Shown here: one piece after another, positions 11,525-21,195 of the stretch
Layout: every line of letters starts with the position of its first letter
How positions within the stretch are numbered: position 1 is the stretch's first letter
Source of the DNA: Halocafeteria seosinensis
Lineage: Eukaryota > Sar > Bigyra > Bicosoecida
Assembly (NCBI GenBank): GCA_001687465.1
Contig: LVLI01000263.1
Location: forward strand, 62,001 to 126,000
DNA: 64,000 nucleotides
Direction of reading: 5' to 3'
Program-made: the position numbers and the translations under genes
Notes under the pieces: model-generated
Databases searched by the model: none
Seen by the model: only the letters and a program-made list of their open reading frames with translations
Told to the model about the DNA's origin: nothing

Positions 11525-12243
11525 TTATCTCTGAGCAAACGTGGGGCCTCCCTTCCAACCAACGTCCATATGTGCCGTGCATAATGTATATAGGTGAAAA
11601 CCAGCGGCGTATGTAAGCCCTGCTACAGCAGCTTCAGGAGGAGGTGCCCTCTTAACTAGTGAGTATCCAACAGAAGGCAGGGCGCAAACCGTCATCGGAG
11701 CAAAAAATGATTGGAGGCTACTCCATCCATATTTTTTCGCGAAGTGATCCCTCAACACAAAGTAGGCAGTGAGTGTCCTGTACACCATCAGACATGAGTT
11801 GGTTGCCCTCCGATTTATCTCACGTTAGCGAGGCACAGAGTTGCTTCTTACCCTAAGATAGGACCAGCGGAACCTTTTAAATGAGTACGTGTGGTCTGCC
11901 ACACAGTTTCCGGGTTTAGTCTATGAGGAGCGGTTTTGGCTCGCTCCATATAATAGCCACTAACTGCAAGATAGTAACAAATGCAAGGCGAGGAATAACA
12001 AAAAGGGTTAACGTTCGGTACAAGGGAGAGCACGGGGGAGAAACCAACCCCAGGGAGCCCAAAGCCAGGGAGTATCGACTTACATAATGAGTTGAAAATC
12101 CAAGTGGGAATTCCAAACTGCAAGCCATGCAGAGCACTCATCACTCCCAACGGTACGTATCTTCTCTTCTTGGACACATCATTGAGCCCCCGGATCTTCT
12201 CCAGTCGGTAGTCGTCCGTCGTGGGGTTGTGTTCGTTCGACAT
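11525..12243 (-). CDS. Unknown small multi-pass membrane protein
   Basis: Three reverse-strand exons (12243-12084, 11963-11852, 11777-11525) give 174 residues with consistent phases; introns are 120 and 74 bases. The N-terminus is polar and basic. Candidate hydrophobic segments lie around VPLGVMSALHGLQFGIP, around ILGTLTAYFVL, around LQSFFAPMTVCALPSVGYSL and near AAVAGLTYAAGFHLYTL. The last half has Gly/Ala/Pro-rich helices like small organelle inner-membrane proteins, but I recognise no family. There is no obvious signal or transit peptide. The gene is divergent from RPL18 across about 300 bases. The exon model is supported by splice signals and frame only. Confidence 0.55.
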
Positions 12244-12549
12244 TTTTATATGTGGATTATATGAACAGTGCTCCTATAGCAGTGGTAAAGAAGAATGTTT
12301 CCTCCCTGATATGACCCGTTCAACCGTGTACATAATTCATCAATTCTCACGCATTGTATAGGGACTCGCTCCCGCCAATTTTGAGGTTCGGAGGAAACAA
12401 GACAAACTTTCCTTCGAATTTTGTCTCAAGCGCTTGCTCAAGCCTTCGTAGCATCGAAGAGTGCCTTGAGGGTTGTCTGCGCGACCAGTGAGGGGTATAT
12501 AGGATTGTATACTTTTGGTTTTATTCCATAAGCTATATAAAGAGTTAAA

Positions 12550-13640
12550 ATGGTACGTGAATCGAAGTATAAAGCCCGCCTTCCGCTGGGTGTCTCACTG
12601 TGGGAACTACAAAAACAGGCAGGGTACAGCGCATAGGGGGGGTATAGGGGAGTTGAGCGCTTGGGGGGACCGGGGAAAAGGACTGACAGCCATTGCCTCC
12701 TATTGCCTGGTGTATTTTGCGTTATTGTACCTAGATGAACTTGTGTGGAACCACACGTTTACGTGAAAATGAATGGTATTCTTACAGGGTATTGATTTGG
12801 AGCATGGTGGCCGCCGTGTTGGCCATAAGCAGCGCAAAGCGCCAGCCAGCCAAAACATCTACATCAAGCTCTTGGTGAAGGTAAGCCACTCTCTGGACAA
12901 AGACGCTCCGTATGACAAAGATTACAAATGTTGTGCGGTTTCCTATGTGTTTTACAGCTTTATAGATTTTTGGCTCGCCGAACCAATGCCAACTTTAACA
13001 AGGTCGTGTTGAGACGCTTGATGCTGAGCCGGACCAACAAGCCCCCTATGGGTCTTGCTCGAGTAGCTCGTTATATGAAAGGCAAAGAAGACAAGATCTG
13101 CGTCATTGTAGGAACTGTCACCGACGATGTTAGACTACAAGGAATGGAGTTCCCTAAGCTGCGCGTGTGTGCTCTCCGCGTGACAGAAGGAGCTCGTGCA
13201 AGAATCGAAAAGGCTGGAGGAGAAGTAATAACCTTCGACCAACTGGCTATGCTTGCCCCGACTGGTGCTAACACTGTATTGCTTCGTGGACGTCGCACGG
13301 CTCGTAAAGCTAACAAGCACTTTGGTACTCCTGGTCAGCCTGGAAGTAAAACAAGGTATGTGTTATGCATTTTTTTTCGCTTTTGTGCTTGTGTGGGCTT
13401 GTGCGTGACCAACCGTCGGTTGTGGAAATCTCTGTTGCGTCTCGGGCAACAAATTTCTTTGCTACCCACACTCTTCGGGGTGTTGGCTGCATGCAAGTCG
13501 TTCTTCGGCGTTATTGAGCATGCAAATGGCAAATCACATCTTTGTGTAAAATCTCTCCTTGCAGGCCGTTCGTTCGCGCAAAAGGCAGAAAGTTTGAAAA
13601 AGCCAGAGGACGCCGTAAAAGCCGCGGTTTCAAGGTTTAA
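12550..13640 (+). CDS. RPL18: 60S ribosomal protein L18 (eL18)
   Basis: Large-subunit cytoplasmic ribosomal protein. Exons 12550-12552, 12788-12880, 12958-13355 and 13565-13640 give 189 residues. The first intron follows the ATG directly, so exon 1 is only the start codon; the second exon begins [14 protein letters not shown]. Other landmarks are [47 protein letters not shown] and the basic C-terminus ending SRGFKV. Length and order match eL18 throughout. Introns 1 and 3 (235 and 209 bases) are about three times the local norm and hold unexplained inverted repeats, whereas intron 2 is 77 bases. A TATATAA string lies only about 16 bases before the ATG. Confidence 0.97.
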
Positions 13641-13756
13641 AGGATTCGTGAATGCAAACCTTTATTTGAAAGTATCATATTTGGTCGTGCGGACACTCAA
13701 GTGGAAAAATATACAGCTTTGCCACATGTGGCTTCCATTCATGTTACATTGTATCT

Positions 13757-14423
13757 TTAGTTCTTCTCAAGCGTTTTGTCGAAGTCATACATCCTCTGAA
13801 GGACTTCGGCCCTGCTCGTCTCTAATACCTCTCCTCCTACAATATATTCATCTAAAATGGCATAAACCTGCATCAACAGCGAGACGGTGTAGCACCAGAA
13901 AGAAAGGGTGACGGCTGTCCGTCCTTCACCTTACCTTGTTGAAATTGAAAACTAAATCCAGTTCGCACACGTTCCCAAAATAATTGTCCAAAATCTCCAC
14001 GAATAAATGGATGTTTTCGAGGATGGCAAGTTCGTTGTCTGTCGTTTCGACACACATAATAAAGTATAGCCCCGCATATCTCCTGTAGATGAGCTTGTAC
14101 ATCTTGTACTGCGCGTGCCAAGTGGGCCAGAGAAACAGCAGTTACCTAATCATAACCCAATCCTACGAAAGGGCAACTTCCGTACCTCGATGAAGTTTGT
14201 AAACTTTGAATCACGGGATGTTGTCAAGCGGTAGACCTCCCCTTCAATTTTTCGCTTTTCTTCCTCTGGCACATCCACATACCATTTGCTGAGGCGAGTC
14301 TTCCCCTGCCGATTCTGGAGGAGGAAAAACCTTATCTGCACACACAATCGCAATGAACAGAACGTAAAGGATCCAGTGAATGTGAATATGCAGCTGCCGA
14401 GGCATTGCTGAAAGACCTACCAT
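13757..14423 (-). CDS. AP2S1: AP-2 clathrin adaptor sigma subunit
   Basis: Small subunit of the plasma-membrane clathrin adaptor AP-2. Four reverse-strand exons (14423-14421, 14335-14186, 14108-13935, 13867-13757) give 145 residues, against about 142 for the family. Exon 1 is the start codon alone. The protein reads [19 protein letters not shown] at the N-terminus, then [30 protein letters not shown] and [14 protein letters not shown] with GGEV-ETS. The QNRxGKTRLxKWY and NFxE patterns favour sigma-2 over the sigma of AP-1, AP-3 or AP-4. It converges on RPL18, whose stop is about 116 bases away. Confidence 0.92.
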
Positions 14424-14800
14424 CGTTCTCGAGCTACACACGGCCTTCCACGGAAACTCAGTGCACAGAGAGGAAACAAACGCACGACTTTGGAGGTACT
14501 AAAAAGATGAGCAGTATGAGGGGCGCATTCATGCAATGCAAATATCACGGTCCTTTATAACCCAAAGTCTTACGCGACGCGTCTAGTACCCGCAATGCGT
14601 GGACAGCACAGGGCAGTGCGGAAACGCAGTTGCCAGCGGATGAATTTCAACATACGTCGTACGAGAATGAAGTAGTGTTTAACGTAATAAGTGCTTTTAT
14701 CGTTGATCGCTACGGGTACATGCTGTCAATAGGGGCTACAAGTAGCCTACAAGTTGTACAACATACACAACGCTGTAGCAACTCAGGGATAGCAAAAACA
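14424..14800. other. Spacer upstream of AP2S1
   Basis: About 380 bases between the AP2S1 start and the end of the next reverse-strand gene. It should contain the AP2S1 promoter and the downstream gene's 3' end. Nothing else seen. Confidence 0.4.
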
Positions 14801-16573
14801 CTATTTGAAAGCTTTCTCGCATACAGAGCGAATGGGCTCGAAGCATGGCTTGTGGAGGCGGTAAAACAAAGTTTCAATCGGACTCACTTCTACACCATCC
14901 TTCAAGACTCCATCTTCGAGGAAGTCTTTTAAGACTTGCTGAGAAAATCCGCTCATTATGGACACACCCCGCTCAGCGGCATCAGCTTGAAAATTGGGAG
15001 TGCCAGTTGCTCGCAAGTTCCAAAAGACAATATGTGGAGCCTTTGAATATCCTGCCCTTTTAAATCTCTCTTTGATTTCAACTCCCATGACGGAGCTATT
15101 TCTATCGGCTTGGTCAAACTGCATATCACTGAAAACAAACAGAGTTTCTGGAAGATCTTCCTCTGGAATCCCCTCCTGAACTGCCTTGTTTAAAATTGCG
15201 TCCATAGCTTCAGAAAAATTTGTTGATCCTCCCCACGGTAGCCCTCTCGTCTTTCGCACCGCACTGTGTAACGTAGTGCACTCGGCGATGGAATGTAGTT
15301 GTGGATGTGTATCAAAGTTTAACATGAGACCATGCCAAGGCCCTGGCAAGAGTTGCGCCATTAGGATACCCAATGCAGTCGCCACGTTCATCGGAGTTCC
15401 ATTCATGCTTGCAGAGACGTCTACCATAGGAATACCCGGCTTAAATTCGCTGTTGGAAACTAGTTTCGATTTCAGCTCTGCCCACATGGCCTCTAAAAGA
15501 TCGTCTCCCTCCTCATGCATGTTGTTTCGGTGACATTGCTCGACAATCGCATGTGGCTGATTTGCAGATCCTTTGATTTTCTTCGTCTTTTTATCCGAAA
15601 GTGAGTTCATAATAGCTTCTTCGTAGCGCTTAGCACATTTAATCCGATCGTCGTCGTTAGGGCGCCTTACGTCTGTTGCATATCTGTCACGTTTCCGCGC
15701 TGCCCGAACTTGACGGGGAAGCAAGCGGTTCTGCAACGCGTAGCGGTTTTTTAGGTTGCACACCGAAGCGACATGCTCGGGTTCGATCTCAGCCCATTTT
15801 CCATCCGCCATTTTCCTCTCGGTTACCTCAGATGCTTTCCGGAGTTTGGATAGCAAAAGCCTATATTTCGTTTGTCTCCACTTGTGATATTGCGGTGTCT
15901 TTGTAGCAGCTGGAGGGTAAATCAACTCAGAAAGGGCAACTCCCATCCCCGCTTTCTTGTCGTACATGCATCGTAGAGTTGGTGCCCATTTCGAAGCAAG
16001 AGAAATACCTTTTTTCGTGGAGCCATCTGCAATTTTTTCATCCTCAAGTAATTGGCTTCGATAGAGTTCGAGGATGGCGGTCCCGAGAGCCTGCAGACTT
16101 TCCTTGTTTTTGGATATCCGAAGATCGTCCTGCACTTGAGCGTATATCTGGTTCAGTGATCTCCAAGAGGCATATTCCGGTATCAAAGGCAAAAGTTCTA
16201 CACAAACTTCGGGCCAAAGGCTATGGAGCTTCAGGAAGAACCAAACAAACAGTGTACGCTCTCCGCGTCCTTCTCTCGTTGCCCCAATTTCGAAGCAGAG
16301 TACACACAGGTCTATGGCTTGTTCCCTTGCGGGATATGCTCCAAGTTGCTGAGCTTCATTTAAAGCGGCATCGACAAGGTCTTGAATCCTGGTTCGACTC
16401 GTCCCTCCCACCAGAGTGGTTGACCCTTTGCCGGCGGTTCGAGGGCCTACCGCTTCACCACTAATGGACACCAGAGTTCCTCCCCTTTGTCCCATATCCA
16501 ATAATCTTTGAGACAACTCCTCGGTGGAGTAGGCAGGAGCCCCCTTCTCGGTAGTTGTTTGTGCTTCGGCCAT
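14801..16573 (-). CDS. DUF2828-type protein with vWA/MIDAS domain
   Basis: Single exon encoding 590 residues from the ATG at 16573; an in-frame ATG at 16618 would add 15. The N-terminal part is helical (LDLCVLCFEIGATREGRG-like segments and a WRSLNQIY motif). The C-terminal half carries a von Willebrand A-like fold with a metal-site motif DVSASMNG, the block GGSTNFSEAMDAIL, and a late VFSDMQF strand. This arrangement matches the DUF2828 family known from plants, some protists and fungi, and giant viruses; its biochemical role is not established. The vWA-like half resembles the ring-forming Ro60/TROVE proteins at fold level only. Being intronless at this length is unusual among its neighbours. 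It is divergent from the MANF gene across about 500 bases. Confidence 0.82.
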   Translation of the reverse strand: MAEAQTTTEKGAPAYSTEELSQRLLDMGQRGGTLVSISGEAVGPRTAGKGSTTLVGGTSRTRIQDLVDAALNEAQQLGAYPAREQAIDLCVLCFEIGATREGRGERTLFVWFFLKLHSLWPEVCVELLPLIPEYASWRSLNQIYAQVQDDLRISKNKESLQALGTAILELYRSQLLEDEKIADGSTKKGISLASKWAPTLRCMYDKKAGMGVALSELIYPPAATKTPQYHKWRQTKYRLLLSKLRKASEVTERKMADGKWAEIEPEHVASVCNLKNRYALQNRLLPRQVRAARKRDRYATDVRRPNDDDRIKCAKRYEEAIMNSLSDKKTKKIKGSANQPHAIVEQCHRNNMHEEGDDLLEAMWAELKSKLVSNSEFKPGIPMVDVSASMNGTPMNVATALGILMAQLLPGPWHGLMLNFDTHPQLHSIAECTTLHSAVRKTRGLPWGGSTNFSEAMDAILNKAVQEGIPEEDLPETLFVFSDMQFDQADRNSSVMGVEIKERFKRAGYSKAPHIVFWNLRATGTPNFQADAAERGVSIMSGFSQQVLKDFLEDGVLKDGVEVSPIETLFYRLHKPCFEPIRSVCEKAFK

Positions 16574-17069
16574 TGTTGCAATGTGGGAAAAAAATGTGAA
16601 AAATTTTTCACACGACAAAGAGTCAGAAGTGAGTATCTTCCGTTTCCCAAGATACCCAAGAGAGGCTCTAAATAAGGCACCCGTGAGACAAAGGTAAACA
16701 ACCCCAAAAAAGCAAGCAGCGAATCCCAGACAATTCAGGAATTATCAAACAAAACTTGGATGCTTCGGCCAATGAAGCGCAAACTTTGCTCCGCTTGTGA
16801 GATTGGGTGTGAACCTCGCTGTGAAGCGCTGCGAACTAGCCCAACTTCAACTGCCCATCGGGGGTGATTTCGCTTCCTTTGGTCTGCAAGAGTCCTGTAT
16901 GTGTTAGTGTCGACGCGATGCGCATGAGGTTGTCCAGTGTAATTGTAGAAGAAACGGTTCCACATCCTTTGGCATATATATTAAGTAGTATAGCAGTACT
17001 GGATCGGGGACATCCGAGGAAAAAAAGAACAAAATTCCTTCTGTTGGACTAGCTGACGGAAGAAACACA
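16574..17069. promoter_or_regulatory. Divergent promoter region between DUF2828 gene and MANF
   Basis: About 500 non-coding bases between two genes transcribed away from each other. It contains a TATATTAAG-like AT-rich site near 16975 on the MANF side. No other motif is recognised. Confidence 0.4.
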
Positions 17070-17901
17070 ATGATGCGATCCATGACTAACAAAGGGTTAA
17101 TGGCAGCAATAGGCTGCCTTCTTGTGGTTACTCTGTTTGTGTCTCCTTGCGTTGAGGCGAAATCGAGGGACCCCAAACACTGCGAAGGTAAGGCTTTGTT
17201 TCGAAACAACACGTGTCTCATTTATTGGCCCCCAACGACGGGAGAAGTGACAGATAGTGATGCTGAAACCGAAGAGGGGGCAGGATATTTGTCTACTGGC
17301 CCTTATGCGCTGTTCTCCATCGCAACTGAGGGATAAGTTTAAATGGCTGTTCGTTCTGCAGTTTGCAAAAAGGTTTTAGCGGATATCAGTGACCGTGCCG
17401 AAAACTCGAAAGATCATGAAAGTATTGAAAATACAATAAAGAGGTATTGTGATGGTACTAAGAAAGAATCCCGGGAAAAGAAACTGGTAAGCTCTTGCAA
17501 ACTTGGAGGACGAAGCGAACGCTGATGGACGGCACTTTGTTTTGCGTGGTCTTCCAGTGCTACTACATCGAGCCTGTACAACGAGAAGTTTCCAAACCTC
17601 TCTCAATGGGAGTGCCTGTCGAGCGGGTTTGCGAGAAAATCTCCAAACGCACCCCTGAGGTGTGTGAATTACGTTTCCGTAAGTAGTCCGACCAACTCAC
17701 TCAAGCCAAGCTAACTACTCATTTTGAACCCCCGAATATGCAGCGGAGAAAATTGACTTAAAGAATACTGACTTTTCCAAGCTGAGAGTTAAGCAACTCA
17801 AATCCATCCTGTCAGAGCATGGAGTGACGTGCGATGGATGCATCGAGAAAGACGATTTCGTTCGAAAGGCCCGTGAGCTGGCTGGGAAAAGCGAATTGTA
17901 A
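17070..17901 (+). CDS. MANF: MANF/ARMET-like ER protein
   Basis: Homologue of mesencephalic astrocyte-derived neurotrophic factor, an ER-luminal stress protein in animals. Four exons (17070-17187, 17362-17486, 17558-17678, 17744-17901) give 173 residues. There is an N-terminal signal peptide (GLMAAIGCLLVVTLFVSP, cleaved after VEA). All eight cysteines expected of the family are present in four pairs: CEVC, YC...LCYY, VC...VC and CDGC. The saposin-like N-terminal half includes LCYYI and EVSKPLS; the SAP-like C-terminal half contains KLRVKQLKSILSEHG-TCDGC. The protein ends KSEL, a KDEL-type ER retrieval signal. Intron 1 is 174 bases, the others 65-71. It was identified by the cysteine pattern and conserved blocks, and no competing family fits. 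Confidence 0.9.
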
Positions 17902-18748
17902 AAGAGGGCAGTGGGCATAGAGTGTGTTTTCTCATGAATATGTCACAGTTCGATATGTTTTATGTTGATTTCACAACTATATACTTATTGGTTTGTTGCT
18001 AAACGCAATGAAAACAGTTTTCGTGGCACTGCTTGCTCCACCATTTGTAGACAACTTGTAGCGTGCCGGGTGACAATACCAGATTTTTGTATGTGTCCGG
18101 TGTTGTGTTTTTGCGGTGGGAAATGTTTACGCATTGGAACAATGGAGAAAAGCTGTTTCAACAAGAATTTTAAAGAATCTTGAAGTCGGCCGGCTGAGCG
18201 GGATCTGAGACTCCTTGTTTCCGACTTCAACGGGTATTTGTCGCTCCCAACGGGGTTCTATGTCAGTTGTGATTTTTGTCTAGATTCGTTAGCACCTTTA
18301 GTGACCGTAATTATTTCCAGAATTCCTCTATAAGTGCACCTGTACCTCCAAAGCAGACATTTTCCCTTGTTTTTCGGCATCCGCTGTTTGCTCGTGTGCC
18401 TTCAAGCCGCCGGAGATCTCGGTCTTTCCGGACAAAAAATTGTCGTACTTGAGGCATAAAGCTAAATATGATGTGTAGTATGCTGTAGAAACATACACGG
18501 AGTGTGTAGTGTTTCGATCTTTTTGCTGTATCGCGCGTCGCTTAGCCAGTGTCTGCGTTGGACGATCCTGCCACAGTGTTTCAAACGTGAGTCTCTAATC
18601 GACATTATTGGTGGAAGAATCTATTTACTGGAAGTCGTGCGGTGGATTCAGAGTTTGCTCAGTAGAATGCTATTCTATAGGCTTGCTATAGTATAGCATA
18701 TACTTAACGGTATCGACACGCGCAAGCCGCTTATCTCCGACGTTCAAC
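17902..18748. other. Spacer between MANF and Nudix genes
   Basis: About 850 bases without a supported gene. It holds the MANF 3' region, a 10-base-pair stem-loop (separate entry) and the Nudix promoter. Confidence 0.4.
18180..18230 (+). repeat. 10-bp perfect inverted repeat
   Basis: TTGAAGTCGG at 18180-18189 is exactly complementary to CCGACTTCAA at 18221-18230, leaving a 31-base loop. It lies about 280 bases past the MANF stop in otherwise unassigned sequence. It could be a structured 3' untranslated element or a protein-binding site. Confidence 0.55.
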
Positions 18749-19543
18749 ATGTCTCGGCAACATTCGCCATGCTTTGACATTGATGATGAAAGTGATACAT
18801 TTCTCTCCGGAGATGTACTGAATAAGAGCATCGACAACGATACGAGCGAAGACGACACGGCCGGCAGCACTGGAATCGGAACAAGGACCCGGGTGAATGG
18901 CATCGTTGGGTCTCCTTCAACCAATTCTCTGGCATCGTCATGTTCAACTGCCACTCGGCAACACCGCCCTGGATCCGTCCTTGACGAAAAGGGATTTCGT
19001 CTTCGCGCTGGCTGCATCGCCTTGAAATATTGGGGATCGGATACTCGGCTTCTGCTGACCGCTAGCACGCGACACAAGGGGCAATGGGTATTACCCGCAG
19101 GTGGTGTGGAGAAGGGGGAGTCAAGCAGACAAGCAGCCATAAGAGAAGCTCAAGAAGAAGGTAAGGATCATAAAATTTCAATGAGTGTGACAACGTTATC
19201 AAAGCTGCGCTACTTTTTCTACAGCTGGCGTGGACTGCGATGAACTGGAGTACCTTGGCGATTTTGATGATGAACGTAAGCGATGTTGACAGTAGATTTC
19301 GGTCGTCTCACTACCTTGCATTTTATTTTATTCTGTTTCACAGTAAAACAAACACGAACAAGTATGTGGATCGGAATCGCAGGGGACATTACGAAGAACG
19401 TAGAGGGTAGAAACGTTGCGTGGTTTTCCCTTGAGGAAGCGGGTAGGCTGTACACTACGAAGCTCTGGCAGCAGCGAGCAATAGCAGCAGCCAAGAAGCT
19501 ATTGATTGATAAATATGGTCTCGTTGAAGGCCTAGGTGGCTAG
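18749..19543 (+). CDS. Nudix hydrolase, diphosphoinositol polyphosphate phosphohydrolase-like
   Basis: Three exons (18749-19160, 19225-19275, 19344-19543) give 220 residues. A Ser/Thr/Asp-rich N-terminal extension of about 85 residues precedes the catalytic domain. The Nudix box is complete across intron 1: GGVEKGESSRQAAIREAQEEAG (residues about 116-137), fitting G-x5-E-x7-REUxEExGU, so the catalytic glutamates are present. The preceding QWVLPAGG strand and the following LGDFDDE and WFSLEEA blocks resemble the short DIPP/APS1-type Nudix enzymes that hydrolyse diphosphoinositol polyphosphates or diadenosine polyphosphates. The substrate cannot be decided from sequence. It converges on the next gene with 14 bases between stops. 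Confidence 0.85.
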
Positions 19544-19557
19544 AACAGTTGGAATAT

Positions 19558-20853
19558 CTATGCATTCTCCCTCGAAGTAGGTGGTTGGAAATACTCCCCA
19601 TCAAAATAGTATCCTCGTCCTCCGACAGGCTGTTTTGATGTTTCGCGAGGATATCTTGTGTGATCTGCATGTGACACCTTGTCTAGATACTCTGCACTTC
19701 TCCCTCCAACTTCTTGATATCTCGGTGTGGTTGATTGACTTCTTTCAGGAGAAGACATTCCAGATCCGGATTTTGCTTCTTCCAGCAGCGCCGCACGATA
19801 CTGAGCTTCTGCAAGGGAAGACTCATAGTCATGGGATCCAGGAGGCACCGCCGTGTCTGTGGTTCGGACGTGTGGAACAAAAATGGGTAGTTACTTCAAT
19901 ACAAAATTGGTGGTGCACGTACCTAATTGTATAGTTGTGTTTCCTCCTCCCGGAGATTGTAGTTGACGTACTGTCCGCTGCCTCTCCTTTGCTTTAGTTC
20001 CTGCAGCTTGAGCCCGCGCCGCGTATTCGGATAGTGTGGGGTCATACGCCTCACGTCGCTGAGCTTCTTGAATGGACTCATTATACATAACACGCTCTCC
20101 CCATAAATCGTTAACGTGATCCTCGCCACCAATGTCTTTCTGCTTCCTGACTAGCGCTCTTCCTCCGTAGAATCGCGTATGTGAGTCGTTGACTGGATTC
20201 CCGTACCGATAATTGATAATCGGCTGCCGTGCATAAATCGGACTCGTAGGGGGGCTACGTTCGGCCTGCGGTCGACAAATGCATTTCTCCAGTAGGACAT
20301 ATATGTCACATGATGGCACATGGCCCCACGAGACTTACGGGAGGAGGGTAATCTGCATCCTGGGAGATACTGAAGCTCGTTGGTCCGCCAGGGGAGGCTA
20401 CAGTGCGGTGTAAAGGCCGATTCTCTCGTTCCAACTTTTGAGCTGTGGGGACACCTGCGGCCTCTTGCCTTTGTGGAGACGTGGGCACGGAATCATTTCT
20501 CCTAGTCATTGGTTCTCCAAGGGATGGATGACCTGAAGTCGTAACAAGTATGTATGATGCGTTGTCGGAAAGATCGTATCGAATTCCGTTGTTACCTAAT
20601 TGGATGGTTTCTTGTATTGGAGGTGAAATATGCTTCCTTTGTGAAACTCTTCGAGTGGGCGAAAATACTCTGGTATCTCTAAATGCACCACTAGAGCTGG
20701 TATCCCATCTTCCCTCTGCAGTGATAATAGATAGGTGTGCTAAATGCGAGTCGAATCTTTGACGCGCCATTTTTTCTTTACGACTGATGTTTCTCCCAAA
20801 CAAGAAGAATGGTGCATCAATGTACACGTACCTTCGTTCGTCCGAGTGCTCAT
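19558..20853 (-). CDS. Low-complexity protein with IQLG-type motifs (relative of the 34.9-kb gene)
   Basis: Four reverse-strand exons (20853-20832, 20715-20339, 20265-19923, 19856-19558) encode 346 residues with consistent phases. The protein is rich in Ser, Pro, Arg, Gln and Tyr, with no membrane segment or catalytic motif. Short motifs of the type ETIQLGNNG-x-Y and TTIQL recur, separated by disordered linkers, and the same IQLG-D/N-G pattern appears in the gene at 34907-36440. Ala/Gln/Glu helices (LAEAQYRAALLEEA, LSEYAARAQAAGTKAKERQ) suggest short coiled segments. Such arrays resemble microtubule- or scaffold-binding proteins, but that is only an impression. Exon 1 (7 codons) is the least secure; an ATG at 20770 could start the protein instead. 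Confidence 0.6.
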
Positions 20854-21195
20854 TGTATAACGCGAAGAGAGGGCTAATGTGGCTATTCAGCAGGATAAGA
20901 CGGTATAATTACTGTTTGTAGTCCGTTGGTGTTTGGGAGGGGTTCCAAACGTTTAACAGTGCGCAAGTATTGACTCGAACACACCCAAATTGGGGATATG
21001 AACGCTTCAGCTACCTTGTGGGCTGCAGGAGAGTCATCGTGCTCCCTATCAACTCTAACACAGTCACTGTTCTACAAGATGCCTTGCAGCGTGGAAGACG
21101 TCGTGCTCAATTTCAACATTATGCATTCACAAGTTTCGAATAACGGTACGGATGGTGCGGAATCTTGCATAGAAGAATTGTGGAAATAGTGTTCA

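Noticed and set aside
11296-11616. Basic 106-residue frame like a mitochondrial presequence protein
   Set aside because: It starts at TTG, has no ATG upstream, and overlaps the last exon of the reverse-strand gene at 11525-12243, which has better splice support.
20998-21189. 63-residue frame upstream of the LG-motif gene
   Set aside because: It sits in a promoter-sized gap, has no family resemblance or splice context, and ends just before the RCC1-like gene stop.
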